Shown in pieces: positions 29,581 through 42,160 of a stretch of 64,000 nucleotides of DNA. A model generated the notes under the pieces. That model saw nothing but the letters and a program-made list of their open reading frames with translations, ran no database searches and was not told the origin of the DNA. The stretch spans positions 372,001-436,000 of the forward strand of contig JARGSG010000189.1 in NCBI GenBank assembly GCA_030374805.1, in the 5' to 3' direction. Within the stretch, counting starts at the first letter, position 1. Every line of letters begins with the position of its first letter. The position numbers and the translations under genes were made by a program. The DNA comes from Gracilaria gracilis (taxonomy: Eukaryota; Rhodophyta; Florideophyceae; Gracilariales; Gracilariaceae).

Positions 29581-31690
29581 ATGGGATCCGGAAAACGGTC
29601 AAGTCCGTCCAAGGCCCGTTCTGTCGGTTCTGGTCTACCCCCGCAAGCGTGGTCAGTTCCTGAACCGCTACCGGTGAAGGAAAAGAAATCAGGGAGCCGG
29701 AAACAACCGTCGAAGAAATCTGATGCCCCAGTGGCCGGGCCCCTTTCCGTTCCTCTGGAAGGACCCTTATCCGCTGCTGCGGCAAGTGACGCAGTATTAT
29801 CCGAATTGGATACTCAAGTTCGCATGCTTGAGACCCAGAGCGCTGTGAGAGCTAGCTCTCAAGATGCATTCAAAAATGAGGTCGAATCGCTTCGCGAGGA
29901 AGTGAAAGACGCTCAAATGGGAGATGTTTCGGGAGAAATCCAGCTCCTGAGACAGGAAATGAACTCAATTTTGGAGTGCTTTGGTTCCCCACAGGGTTTC
30001 GTGGATGGATATTATCGGACAATGGAAGAGTTCCGTGCCACAACGGATCGAATTCACGCTCGTCTAGGTACCCTCGAAGCCATTATTAGAATGGATGGAG
30101 AAGCAGAAGTCCCCCCACGGGAGAAGTCTGTTTCGAAAGATTTCGTCCATCACTCTGATAAGAAGAGCCATCGCAAGTCCTCAAAAGAGTTTCGCCACCA
30201 CGTGGATTCGTCTGACTCTGACTCTGACTCTGACAGCTCGGACAGCTCGTCAACGTCGTCATCGTCGGCTGCCTCGGAAGGTAGTCGTCGTCGACACTCT
30301 CGATCTCGATCGTCCCGTTCAAGGGCCACGTTTACCTCTCAAGGTGCAATTCGTACCCGGGAGAAAGGGAGCTAAGTGTCCTGGTCTTAAGGAGTTGAAG
30401 CCAACGAATCCGCTTTATCGGAAGTTGTTATCGTACCGTTACTATCGGTTACAGAAGTCCGAAGGGAAGAAAACCTCTTGAAGTACCGAAAAGGTGAGGG
30501 CGCACATCCGTAAGCTCAGCGTGACACTCAAAATTCGCGATTGTACAGGAGAAGACCCCATGCTGATGCTGGATTTCCTCTCTAGGTTCGTTCATGAAGC
30601 CGATATTCTTGCAATGACGGAGGGACAGGCGTACATTGTCATCCCCTATTACCTGAAAGGTCAGGCTGAAGACCAGTTTAATTCCATCCTTGGATCGTCA
30701 AGAGCCTCGGAAGGCGGCGTTACTTGTTGGCCCGAAGCGGTTCATTACCTATTAAAGTCATACGCTACTGGTCATGTCATTCAGCAGGCTACGTCGGCCC
30801 TTAGGGAACTGAAGCAACGTCCGGAAGAAACGGAAACGGCTTATTCAACGCGCCTCAATAAGGCTTTCCACCGCTGTGGTAATGTTCATCCTTCACAGGA
30901 AAGATGTGCGATGTTTGTCGATGGGTTAAATCCCGCGATTCGGGCACTTGTAGCCCGTTATCAGGAGAAGAATCGGAAGATAACCTATTTGGAATTGGTA
31001 CAGTACGCCCAGGCTGAAGGGGATACGCTCCGAGCTCGGCGTCCCTCTAAATCGAAGCCTCGTAAGGTACTGTTTTCCAATAATTCTGACTCTTCTCTGG
31101 CCCTTTCATATGGGAATGAAGCCAGTATGGACATGGATAATGTGCATTTCATAGGTAGTAATCCGAGTTCTATTGGCACTTCAATTGCCACCTCGGAATT
31201 GCCGTCAACCACGCTGCCGTCTACAGAGTGCGATCCGGCCCTGTATGCTCAGAACCGCTGGGTTCCGGCAGCACAGATATCCTATGGAGGCCGCATGATG
31301 AGGACAACTCGCCCCGGATGGAGGGATAGCACCCAGCAGGGTCGTGCTATAGCGCGTCCCACCGATGGTTCAATCGCAGTGATCTGCTACGAATGTTATG
31401 AGTTTGGTCATATTTCACCGCAGTGCACAGTCCTGGCAAAGGATAGGTTGAAAGTCGTCACTCCGTTTGAGTCTCTGACGCCCGAAAAACAGGGATGGGT
31501 CCCCAGAACATCCTATGAAGGTGCTAAGCATTCGTTGACCCTTCAGGGAGCTGCTGGAACCATGCATGGTAACCCTGCCTTCGCGCAGAGTAACTTTCAG
31601 GCTCAGCGTCGCGAACCGGTAAACGGGAATCAGGTAGTTCCCGCGGAGGGAAATCGCCCGCATCAGGCGGTTCCAGCTCCGAAAAACTAA
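29581..31690 (+). pseudogene. gag: gag of chromovirus 2, one frameshift and one stop
   Basis: ATG at 29581. The N-terminal part is basic (GKRSSPSKARS), then a coiled-coil (EVESLREEVKDAQ...), an Asp/Ser run and an Arg/Ser-rich run (about 30200-30345). The frame shifts near 30365 (LKELKPTNPLYRKLLSYRYY continues in another frame) and has an in-frame TGA at 30479-30481; from 30494 it is open to TAA at 31688. Capsid region with MLDFLSRFVHEADIL and FVDGLNPAIRALV; CCHC zinc knuckle CYECYEFGHISPQC. Homologous throughout to gag of chromovirus 1. Confidence 0.88.
31681..31687 (+). promoter_or_regulatory. Candidate -1 frameshift site, chromovirus 2
   Basis: G AAA AAC followed by the gag stop TAA; pol is open in the -1 frame through it and also has an ATG at 31693, so re-initiation is an alternative. 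Confidence 0.5.
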
Positions 31691-34600
31691 GTATGGGAGT
31701 CTCCTTGGCGGGAGGGGCGTCTTCCAAGTCGAAGCAGAAGACGCCCGAGGCGCCTTCGCTTGGCTCTCCGACTGTTACGATCCTATCAAGGAAAATGGCA
31801 GCCACTGAAGTGGATTCGGAACACTTTTGCGTTCTTTGTCGACCGTGGATACGGGCCCGTAATCCCCGTCTCCCGGATAGAATCCTGGTCATGGCCAAGC
31901 GAAATTATAAAGTTTACGCCGATCTCGGCCTTTCAGAACATTTTATGGTTCGGCAGTTGTCGGTCCTAGACACAGGCGCTGCTCCTAACCTTATTCACAG
32001 GAAACTAATACCGCCTGCTCTTCAGGAACGTGTTCGTTACGGTCCATCAATGGATATTTCGGATGCCAACAGCAATCCGATTAGTACGGCTGGTTACATT
32101 TCGCTCCTGGTAAGATTAGGAAAGCACCTCGTGAAGGTAGATTTCGTCGTTTGCGATTCGCTAGCCGCACCAATTATACTGGGTTGTGATTTCTGTGACA
32201 GGTTTGCGGAAAATATCCGTCCTCGGAAGCGTACCATAGAAATGGAAGACGGTTCAATAATTCCGATTGTCCGGAGACCTCTGCGAGCCGCTACGCGGAA
32301 ACACGTACCGCTTCCGGTTGCACATCAGCCTACCAAAGGCACAGTGGCATCAACGAAGTTGCAGGTGCTCAAATCTGTGCACCTTCCGCCGGAGTCCCAG
32401 GTGTGGGTTGAAGTCGTCACCAAACAGTTTGGTCTACACACAGTGCAGCCGTCACCGGCACTATATGAAGAGCGCCAGATCGCTTTGGCTAATGGAGTTC
32501 TAACGATTCAACCGGATAAAGCCTTTAAGGTCCTCGTCGCCAATCTTGGCAAAACCAAACAATGGTTAACAAAGAACCAAGTAATTGGCATGGTACTACC
32601 GCACCCCGCTGCAGTGATACCCACGAAAATTCCGATTGGAACCGTGCTCGGTGTATCTGACTCTAAGGAGGGGGAGGAGGCCGCCGAATTCGCCGAATTA
32701 CGGAATGAGTCGCTTGAAGCCGATACGAATGATACCCAGAAGAACTCGGGTTCAGACACCCCAGCACCTTTTGAGGTTAAGCCGTTGCCACCTGGCACTG
32801 AACAGACGAACCCTGTTGAGGAGTTAATGAAGCTCAATTTGGAGCACGTACCGGAGTCCCATCGGGAGAAGCTACGCGATATGCTTCGCGAGTTTACGCC
32901 CATGTGAGATGGTACTCTCGGAACAATTGGAGTCACAGAGCATTGCATAGATCTACTTCCGAACACTCAACCCATTGCGCCACACCCTTACAGGGCAGGA
33001 CCGAAGGCCCGAGAAGAGGAAAAATCTCAAGTCGAGAAGATGCTCCGAGTCGGAGTTATTGAGCCCGCTCAATCCCCTTGGGCGTCACCAGTTGTTTTGG
33101 TGCCGAAGCCAGATGGATCATGGAGATTTTGTATCGATTACCGAAAGTTAAATGCGGTTACAGTGAAAGACGTATATCTGATTCCCCGTATGGACGAATA
33201 TATCGATTCTCTAGGGAGCGCGAAAGTGTTTACCACTTTAGATGCCAATTGGGGATACTGGCAAGTGCCCATAAGGGAAGAAGATAAGGATAAGACGGAC
33301 TTCGTGTGCCATCAAGGCCTGTACCATTTTCGGAGAATGCCTTTTGGGTTAACGAACGCCCCCGCAACGTTTCAGCGAGCGATTGATATTCTCTCCTGGC
33401 TAGGTTCAAGTGGACCACCTGTTTGGTATACTTGGACGACGTTGTCGTCTTTTCCAATAACATGGAGGACCATCTCACCCATGTACGGGAAGTTATGAGC
33501 GTTTTACGGGAGCAGGGATTACTTTGAAGCTTAAGAAGTGCGAGTTTCTCACCGAATCGGTTAAGTATCTTGGGCATATTATTCGCCCAGGTAAGTTCTC
33601 TATTGACGATGTGCGGGTAAAATCCTTGAAAGAGGCGAAACACCCAAGAACTCAAACTGAGCTTCGATCCTTCTTAGGCCTGTGTAACGTTTACCGTCGT
33701 TTCGTGCCAAACTTTTCGGATATCGCTTCGCCGTTGAACAAACTACTGATGAAAGAAAGACCAGTGGAATTGGAACCCTTTGGCGATGCGGAAGCCTGCG
33801 CATTTGCAGCACTAATTGAAGCTGTAACGTCGCCACCACTCTTGGCCCTGCCAAAACCCGGCTTACCCTACGAGGTTGACACTGATGCGAGTGCGAACTA
33901 AGTTGGTTGTGCGTTGTTCCAGGTGGAAGAGTCTGGCAAATGGCACCCTATTGGGTATTGGTCGAGATCACTGAATGTGCACGAACGGAATTACTCCGTT
34001 TCGGAGAAGGAATGCCTTGCCGTTGTATGGGCCCTCTCAACGTTGAGACCACACTTGATGGGAATCCACTTTCGGGTACACACGGACCATTCTTGCCTAC
34101 GCTGGCTCATGGAAATTACCGAATCGTCGGGACGACTGATGCGATGGAAACTCCGACTCTCGGAATTTAAATTTGAAGTAGTGTACAAGAAAGGCTCCTT
34201 GAACTTGCAGGCAGACGCTCTATCCCGTTCGGGCACTGCAGCAGAAGCTGAACCCACCGAGGACACGGAAGAGATACCATGCTTTATGGTTGGTGACCTC
34301 GATGAGGGGAAGACATAAATCCTATCGGATGATGTGTGTGACGATATCCTCGCCACACAGACTGTAGAACCGGATACCGGGTCATTTGTACCGATTTCGC
34401 CCGAGGAGATGATACGGAAACAGCAGATGGATCCCTTTTGTATACATGTTAGGGCCCGTCTGAACGGTGGGTACAGGATACCTTTCCAGGTGAATGACCA
34501 AGGCTACTTGGTGCGAACTGTGGAAACCAACCCACAAATGGTGGTACCTCACTCCTTACAGACTCCCGTACTGCACTTGTCTCACTATATGAAGTTGGGA

Positions 34601-37060
34601 GCCCACCCGGGAGGAAGGAAGCTTTATCTCACCTTAAGAAGGGACTTCTATTGGCCCGCAATGGCGTTCGACTGTTACGCAGTCCGCCGCTCCTGTCAGG
34701 CTTGTGCCAAGAATGACGTCAAATTAAGAAAGTACTCGAGGGAGTTAACGTTGTTTCCCGCACGGGCACCGCTGGAGTTCGTCGCCATTGACATTCTTGA
34801 AGAATTGATTAAGACCTCTCGAGGGAACCGGTACCTACTGGTCATCACCGACAGGTTCTCTAAATTGGTTAGAACAGTGCCGCTCAAACGGATAACAGCA
34901 GCCGCTGTGGCTCAAGCGTTTGTTACCCCCTGGGTCTTTGTGTATGGCCCACCGGTACAGTTACTTTCCGATAACGGCTCTCAATTCACCCCGAAGTTCT
35001 TTCAAGATGTGTGTAGGATCCTGGATATTAGGAATTTATTCACTACGACTTATCATCTGCAAGCGAACGGACAATTAGAGAGATTTAATCGAACCATCCT
35101 TGGTGCTTTGAGATCTTACGTGGCAGATCATCCCAAGACGTGGGATCAGTTCATGGACGCTATCAAGTATGCGTACAACACCCAGGTTCACCTGGTAACA
35201 GGACTTTCACCATTTGAGCTGGTACTGTCGAGGAGACCACCTCCTCTAGCCATCGAGACGCAGCCAACTCTGGATACGTTCTCATCACCGGGCTTGTACC
35301 GCGATGCGTGGAAGAAATGGCTCACCAAGCTGGTACCTGCAGCACGTGCCTCTATGGACGGGGCTCAGCTAGCCTACAAGCGCAACTTTGATAGCCGAAT
35401 TCGGAGACCACTACCTAACTTACAGGTAGGAGATTATGTGTTCCTTCGTAAGGAGTATTACAATCCGGAGAACGAACGCCGCCACAAGTCATCGCCGATT
35501 GCGGAAAAACCCTACAAGGTTATTTCCATGTCTGGAGACACCGTCGTGCTGGAAATTTATAACCAACACGAACGGATATCACGCGATCGCGTCTACAGGG
35601 CACCGAGCCCACTCCAAGAATTGGTAACGCTACCGGAAACCGGAACTGGAGTACCTGCGACACAGGAAGGAACGGAATCAAACGGGGACAGCGCGAACCG
35701 CCCGTCGATTCTCTCGCACCAGGAAAGGGGTTTATCGGACCTACTTGAGGTATCAGAGCTAGTCAAGGATAGCCCACTCTCTCGCGCTACGCCTACGCAC
35801 TCAACTCGAGTTCAACCCCCGGCTACGGTAATATCAGCTGCCGTATCGCACCCTAAGGAGGAGGAGGACTCACTTAATCGAGCTCAGGCTGCTCCGGTAT
35901 CTGCTGGATGGCTGACGTGCTTGAGCTCTCAAAGTGACAGGAGCCCGGATCGGGAATATCGCCGCTAACGCACACGCGTGTGGGATCCTCGGTCGAGGCG
36001 AATGTCAGTAATGAAGACGAAGTTACCCCTGTGGGGAAGACCACTGTTAGTAATGAGAACCCTCGTGGGCGAGCGTCCAAGTCGTTGGCTACTTCTACGC
36101 CTCGCTCGGAAGAGGCGCAGAAGGCAAGACGTACCGAAAAGACGGTTTCCGCCGACCCGTCAATGGGTCAGCGCAGCGATAAGCTCCATGGGAAGTACCC
36201 AAAGTAGGTGTGGTGAAGCGGAGGATCCTTGTGGATAAGGTCGTAGAGCCTGGTTCAGAAAGGGAAGTTTATGAAAAGCATCGGAGAAGCCCTCTTAAAA
36301 GCATCGTGTGGCGCAGAAGCCCTCAGTAGGACAGCGCCATGCACGGAAATCCCCACTCAGTGTGCAACGCCACCGGATTGGCTAGCACTCTGCCACGTGG
36401 AGTAGTGCGAACTGTTCCGATTGGTCGGCACTCGTCAAGTGCGCGCGCATGCGACGCAGTACAGCGCCGTGGCCCGGCCAATCCGCCACCCGGCACAGGG
36501 AGTGTGCAACCCAGTATCTCCGTCGCAACGGCTCTCCCGCGTCGAGGAGCAACTTCGCCTGGATCAGGAACGTCGTCGTTAGTTAAATTTGATGCCCGCT
36601 GGGAAAAAGAGGTTAGTTCACCGGAGTCCGGAAGTGAAGAGCTTTCACCAGAAGCCAATTTCGTGGAGATTGGCAGCCGGAAACGGAAGTTAGCCATTCC
36701 CCGTCGTGACGGTTAGCGCTCTTGTCAACGAGACATCCCCCCCTCCCCGAAGCCGGAAATCCGTTGTTACTTGCGTGTAACCGCTCGGGTTATGTAGAGA
36801 AGCAAAGCCCAATGTCGGGAACAACCAAAATAACCGAAGACGTCGGGGTGTACCCACAGGATTTCGTGGTCGATCGCATCGTGAAGCACGGTGTTGCCCA
36901 GGACGGGAAAGTAATCTATCGCGTCCGTTGGTACGGCTATCCCCCAGAGCAGGACACTTGGGAGCCAATTGAGCACCTTCCGAGGTCCAAGATCATCGCT
37001 TATCACCGAAGCACCCGGTCCGCATTACCCCCAACTCTGGATAATGCCCAAGTTGGATAG
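31684..37060 (+). pseudogene. pol: pol of chromovirus 2 (PR-RT-RH-IN-chromodomain), broken
   Basis: Protease VLDTGAAPNLI near 31970; RT with VGVIEPAQSPWASPVV, FCIDYRKLNAV and MPFGLTNAPATFQRAI; the YLDD (33429-33440) is in a third frame between indels near 33390 and 33515; RNase H with VDTDAS and VHTDHSCLRWL; integrase with His-x6-His, CQAC, Asp (AIDILEEL), Asp (LLSDNGSQF), Glu (QLERFNR), intact in 34334-35968; chromodomain 36840-37010 with VRWYGYPPEQDTWEPIEHL. In-frame stops at 32905 (TGA at a Trp position), 33899 (TAA), 34316 (TAA), 35966 (TAA), 36236 (TAG); frame quality is poor between 35970 and 36720. Not functional as it stands. Confidence 0.9.
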
Positions 37061-37244
37061 AACTGTCAACGACATGTGGTAAATATGGTTTGCCGCTACG
37101 CGGTAGGTTGCGAAGAGCTCTAAGAAGAGAAGAGAAGACACCCACAAGGTTGGTCCTATGTACAATATGAACAGAGAAAGAACGCACCGAATTGTCGGTT
37201 CATCGCCGTATAACGAAACTAAGAAGTGAGAAGTAATCAAGTAT

Positions 37245-39261
37245 CTAGGGAGATGTTGCCACGAATGGAAATGAAGTGCATCCTGGTGAGGAAATGAAAA
37301 AGGAAAACGAAGGAAGTATGAAAGAAGCTCGAACACGAGAAAGATCCAACAGGAGGAGAGAAGTAATGCCAAGCTGTGGCCTAATTGGGATGTCGTCGTC
37401 CACCACCTCGCCATCACCATGGTCCAAGGAGGGATCGAACCAGTCCGCTGGAGGCCCATAATCGTCAAAGAACACGAACCCAGTCGGGTGTCCAATCGGC
37501 AGAGCCCTAGGGGCCCGCATCATCGCTCTCGCATGAGCCTCGGAGATCATCCGCCGTTCCCACGGATCGTAGTACGCGAAGGTCCCCGAACGGGTGGATA
37601 TTCTCCCCGGTGATCGGTCGTTGCCGCGAGGACCACCTTCTGGCTGCCATTGCACCGGAATCCGGTCCCAATCGACGGCCTCAATGAAGCGTAGGAGCAG
37701 GTGAACCTCTTCCTGGTTGGAATCGGACCCCAAGGGTATAGACAGATCCTGTCGTCGGATAATCCATCGGAGCATCGGAGGGAGATACCGGAGACGGTAA
37801 TGATCGTACGTATCCCACAGGAGCTGTACCGCCACGCGGGCACCCCACTCCGCCGCAAAGAGCGTTCAGTACCCAGAGCAGGGATCGTTCAACATTCTAC
37901 AGCCTACATAGTAGAGGCATGGAGGAAGTTCGGCGTAGCACCCTCGCGGGACCTCGACATTCCCCCACCAGCTGGGAAGCGCAGCGTATCGCCCCGGCAG
38001 GGAGTTGTAGCGCAATCGCTCAGCCTCCAAGTGTGGATACGGAATCAGGAACCCTCAACGGGACCGCAAGCTTCGCTCAAGCCGAACACGGCGCTCAAAG
38101 CTCCACAAGAAATCATTGGATGATCGCCGAAGGTATCGGAATTCCGCCCGAAGAAGGGAACGACTCCAGAGAAGCAAACCATCGACCACGTTCGGTACCT
38201 CAGCCCTATGGGGAGACTCGTTGAACTCCGCTAATGCGTATCCGTAGGATCTCTCGCCAAAAGTTCGGAAATGTGATACGTCAAACTTGAACCGCAACGG
38301 TACCAAGTGATCCGATCGAACACGGCTAGCTCCTTCATAGGCAGTAAGAGCCCACAATGCCCTAGTGCGACTAAGGGAATCACCGCCCGCACAGAACAGG
38401 TGCAGGAGATCGACCACCACACAGAGACGCCAGCTTCTGGACCGAACTACTTCGCAATGGAGCCCACCTGGGAGGTAACTGTTCTCAGCATACGAGTCAA
38501 TAAGAGCCTCGTCGGCTACGGCCGTCGGATGGAACCAAGGTGCACGGCAATACACCTCGCCATGCGGCCGAAGCCGTCTAAAACGGAGACTTTCCAAGCT
38601 GATCCAGCCCCTGGCATTGACCGTTAACGGCATCGCCTGCTCGGGGTTCCACGCCGCTGCGTCGATATCGGGAGCCTGAGGAGGCGCTGCGGGATCGTAG
38701 CCTTGCGAGGATTGTCCAGGTTGAGCGCCCTGTTGGGAGCAGTAGCCAGGAGGTTGGTAACCAGATGGATGGTACTGCGGCTGTGCGTGAGAACCTCCTT
38801 GAGGGAAGGGCATCGAGTTAAACCCGCCGAAGTATCCGGACGAGCCTGCCATTTGGTAAGGAGACTGCTGATACCCCGAGGGTTGATAAGCTGGCACCAT
38901 AGCTTGGGACGAATGGAACTGAGATGACGCCTGCATAGGAAGTTGTTGAAAGCCTAAGTAGGAAAGGTTCTCGACGGGAGCAGCACTCGACGAAGCCGCC
39001 TGTGAGGCACTTGAGGAAGCGTTCCCCGGAAGCGGGTTAGTCGCGAAAGGATTCATACCTGCTGTGGGAGAGAAGATTGGAGATACCAGTTTTTGCCGCG
39101 AAGTCGGAGAAGAGTGATGTCGTGTACCACGCGTTGGTTCAGGAAGCTGTGAAGGATTGCCGAAGTCTCGGTGTCCGCCATTCTGAGGATCAGTATCTAC
39201 GTACCGGTCGCCGGCGCCTTCCCGCCGACCAAAACGCGAACCCTTGGCTAAGGAGGGGGAG
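37245..39261 (-). pseudogene. Antisense gene of chromovirus 2, decayed
   Basis: Homologue of the antisense gene of element 1, again opposite to gag-pol, between chromodomain and polypurine tract. Open 38055-39261 (first ATG at 39056), then disrupted between about 37835 and 38055, then again recognisable at 37245-37835. Conserved landmarks: APWFHPTAV, LRAEFRYLRR, a (L/M)LWxxYDxYRLxY(V/L)PP segment, and HPxGFVxxDD near the C-terminus. The N-terminal part is Gln/Ser/Tyr/Pro-rich rather than Arg-rich. The disruption includes at least one frameshift. Confidence 0.8.
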
Positions 39262-39262
39262 A

Positions 39263-40259
39263 TGTGGAGCAATGGCAATCCGATGCCGGCACAATGAAGG
39301 TTCTCATAATGCAGCTCTATCCATTGAGCCCTGACGTTTCAGACTATGAATATGGACCCCGTTTCGGGTGAAATTGGAAATATTGTTGGGACGTACCTTG
39401 TTAGGCGAATCGGGGATAAAACCTATGAAAGAGGTGTACAGTAGGGCCTTGTGGCATATTTGTCCAAATATTTGGCGTCACACCCGCTGGGCGGATACTT
39501 TGGCACCCTGACACTGGGTTGTTCACGTGTAGAGCCCTCGTGGGAGTGCGCAGCCCCAGATACAGTAGATAGTATATATGCTCGGGCAATCTCGCCCTGG
39601 CGCCACTAAGTAAAACTCACCTGAGTCGTATCTTCTTCTTGAAGTACGTGGTCTTCATCCCGAAGGTCAGGCCATGGTTGTTACTGCCTACGTAGGTTCA
39701 CGGCTCCTCTACGGAGAGTAACCACGACTGGTCTCGGTACAATCACCCCTCAGGGTCCCTAAGGAAGTTCTTTACTACCAATTTCTGGCTTGTTTCACTG
39801 ATTCCCCCAGTATCAGGTTGTATTTGTTGTCGTTCGCCGAGGTACCCGATCTTTGTTTAGTTCATCGTTTTCCTGGTGCAGGTTTCGCTTTCGCTTTTGT
39901 ATAGGGTTATATTTAAACAATCGTATGTATGTGTCTCGTTCCGCTATCGGCCCTTTTCCCGCCGTTGGAATGGGCCGTAGCTTCGCTCGTGTGATTCCCC
40001 GTAGGAGCATTACACCGTCTAACGGCACCGTTCGCTCTACTTCTAGACTCGTTCTCTCTTGATCCGTCGTCGGTTATTCCTCTCTAGGCCAACGCTCTTC
40101 TTTACCTCTGCAGGTTGTTCCAGTACCGTCTTCGGTTTACACCCGGCTGCCACGCGGCACACGCACGGGCAGAGGGCTCTACTTCTGAGTTTGCCCTTTT
40201 GTGGGAGCAGGACTCCGACACCCTGGTGGACACGTACCATCTTTGGGGTTTGCTCTACA
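39263..40259 (+). repeat. 3' LTR of chromovirus 2
   Basis: 997 bp, direct-repeat partner of 28442-29434 with few substitutions. Preceded by AAGGAGGGGGAGA (polypurine tract). Confidence 0.92.
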
Positions 40260-40413
40260 ATTTGGAAGAAGATATCGCTCAATTTTTGGTACCAGCTCGA
40301 AAATATGTAGCCTGATCTGGGAAAAAATAAAGGACAATCTTCCTTCCTCAGCAACCCCACATCATTTGTTGTGGAATTTTCTTTTTTTAAAGCAAAATTT
40401 AACCAAACACACA

Positions 40414-41075
40414 ATGAATGCAATCACCGGCGCGGATGAGAAAACGATTCAATTATGGGTTAAGATCATGGTCGGAAACTTTTTAAATATGTCAGAGGTA
40501 TGTCGTGTGTACCTTTTTTCTATTGGAAAATTTACCTGACATTTTTATCTATGATATGCTGAAGTGACAGAATTGTGGCGTCAATAGGCGAAGATTACAA
40601 TTTATTTGTGTCAATTGATGCTACAGATTATGGAATACAAGGAGCGAGTCCGTTCGACCCGAAGTAGTTCTCGCACAAATTCAAGTCCGCCGGTCTGCGA
40701 TACGAAGTTGGTCTTTCGCTGTTTGAGGATGATCTGGTCTGGGTTAATGGACCCTATGAGTGTGGATTATATTTCGACAATTAGATATTTTCCAGTGAAT
40801 TGAAGAAACATCTTTTACATAATGAACTGGTTTTATCTGATGATGGCCATACTGATTTAAAATGTATCAGTCCTTCACACGGTATTTTTCTCTTAGGCAT
40901 AAACCAATCTTTGGTTTGTGCAGGGCAGGAAGCTGCAATTAGGCGCTTGAAACAATTTTATGTGCTTTTGGAAGTCTATCGCCGTAACCTATCGTTTTAT
41001 TCAGCTTCTTTTCATGCTCTGGCTCAAATCACAGCTATGGTAATGAAGTATGATAGTGTCTTATTTCCTGTATAA
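40414..41075 (+). pseudogene. PIF/Harbinger-type DDE transposase relic
   Basis: Plus-strand frames carry the diagnostic block of DDE_Tnp-type (PIF/Harbinger-like) transposases: first catalytic Asp in VSIDATDYGIQ, then SPFDPK and FSHKFKSAGLRYEVGLSL, VWVNGPYECG, second Asp in LSDDGHTD, and the typical C-terminus with RRLKQFYVL and FHALAQITAM ending LFPV. A TAG stands where the family has Trp (after SPFDPK, about 40664-40666) and another near 40783. An upstream 28-codon piece at 40414-40497 ends in a GTATGT donor-like site. The frame from 40800 is intact to TAA at 41073. Surrounding DNA is much AT-richer than the rest of the window. Confidence 0.72.
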
Positions 41076-41818
41076 ATTTTGTCTCATGTTGACTTCTGAG
41101 AGTGCTCTATTCCTCTTGTTTGTTCATAACATTTTTATTATAGTACCTTATTACTGTATGCCATACGTACGTTCTTGTTAATCAACATTTATGTAAATAA
41201 CTGCAAAAGACAAACATAAATAGCGAGTTTAGATTTGCTTCTTATCAATAATGCTATCAATGAGTGCAGCAAGAACAGAAATCTGTATAATAAAAAAAGC
41301 AGTTTGGTGATGCAAAAATGTGCCAGCAGGTTACTGCAAAGGCTAAACATGAAGATGACAACCTTTATCTACTATGGTTTCGCATATTTGTGTGAAAGGT
41401 TTTCTTTACAAAGTAGGAAAAATGTTTTTGTTCATTTTCAATTTCATTACTTCATTTTTGTCTTTCAATATTTGTTGAGATTAAAGTTGTGTCAAACTTC
41501 AGTCAAGTTTGATATACTGAATTTTTGTTTTATATGTTCCGTTGCCTGTTCTTTACATGGGATAATTCTAAGACTTCAATTTTGAAATTGTTTACTGTTA
41601 AAGCTTGGGGAATGTCCTAATTGCTTCAGTTTATCATTCATCATGAAACTTGAATTCCATTGCAAATGATGAATATAAAATCTTCATACAACTTACCTGT
41701 CTCTTTTCATTAGCGATAAAATCGTTGTCATCTCGAATTTGGTACAACTTGTTTTATACCTATTTATTTATAATATATATGTAAGCGCTTCAAGAAGCGA
41801 TTTTTCCCGCATCTCCCT
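41076..41818. other. AT-rich stretch without a gene
   Basis: About 740 bp of AT-rich, non-coding sequence with homopolymer runs, probably the rest of the Harbinger-like element or old insertion debris. No terminal inverted repeats could be picked out. It ends exactly where the inverted repeat block starts. Confidence 0.4.
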
Positions 41819-42160
41819 GTTGAATCGCGAGTCGCCTTGGATGCAAGTATGAGACTACGTAACAGTCTGATACAAAGACTCGAATATGCTAGTACTAGTC
41901 TACGAAAACAATGCAAGGTTGCCCCGACATTCTTGGGCTGAAACCAAATGTGGACCTGTGCAAGCTATAGTCTGGATATGGCTGGAAGAACAATGCGCAG
42001 AGATATCGCTGTTTCGAGCCACGGAATGAAGTTTTCCCCGTTTATAAGATGGAACAGATAGTCAAATCCACCAACAAGTCAACCAGCATACATATGCCCT
42101 TGAAGCTTTTCTCCATCGGATAGAATCTGGGATATTCACCACAGCAACATTCACTACAGC

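Larger units (their letters stand above)
28442..40259 (+). mobile_element. Chromovirus 2: Ty3/gypsy LTR retrotransposon with antisense gene
   Basis: Plus-strand element of about 11.8 kb: LTRs 28442-29434 and 39263-40259, primer-binding site 29438-29456, gag 29581-31690, pol 31684-37060 ending in a chromodomain, antisense gene 37245-39261, polypurine tract 39250-39262. Same architecture, primer-binding sequence and polypurine tract as element 1, but well diverged in sequence, and LTRs unrelated. The left flank is the third gypsy RT; the right flank is unrelated AT-rich DNA, and no perfect target-site duplication is seen (ATGCG against ATTTG). Confidence 0.92.

Noticed and set aside
30200-30345. 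Asp/Ser and Arg/Ser runs as a possible SR splicing factor
   Set aside because: They lie within gag of chromovirus 2 and have a counterpart in gag of element 1, so they are a linker of that protein.
37425-37460. tRNA-like B box on the minus strand (GGTTCGATCCC)
   Set aside because: No A box or cloverleaf around it, and it lies in the coding part of the antisense gene of chromovirus 2.
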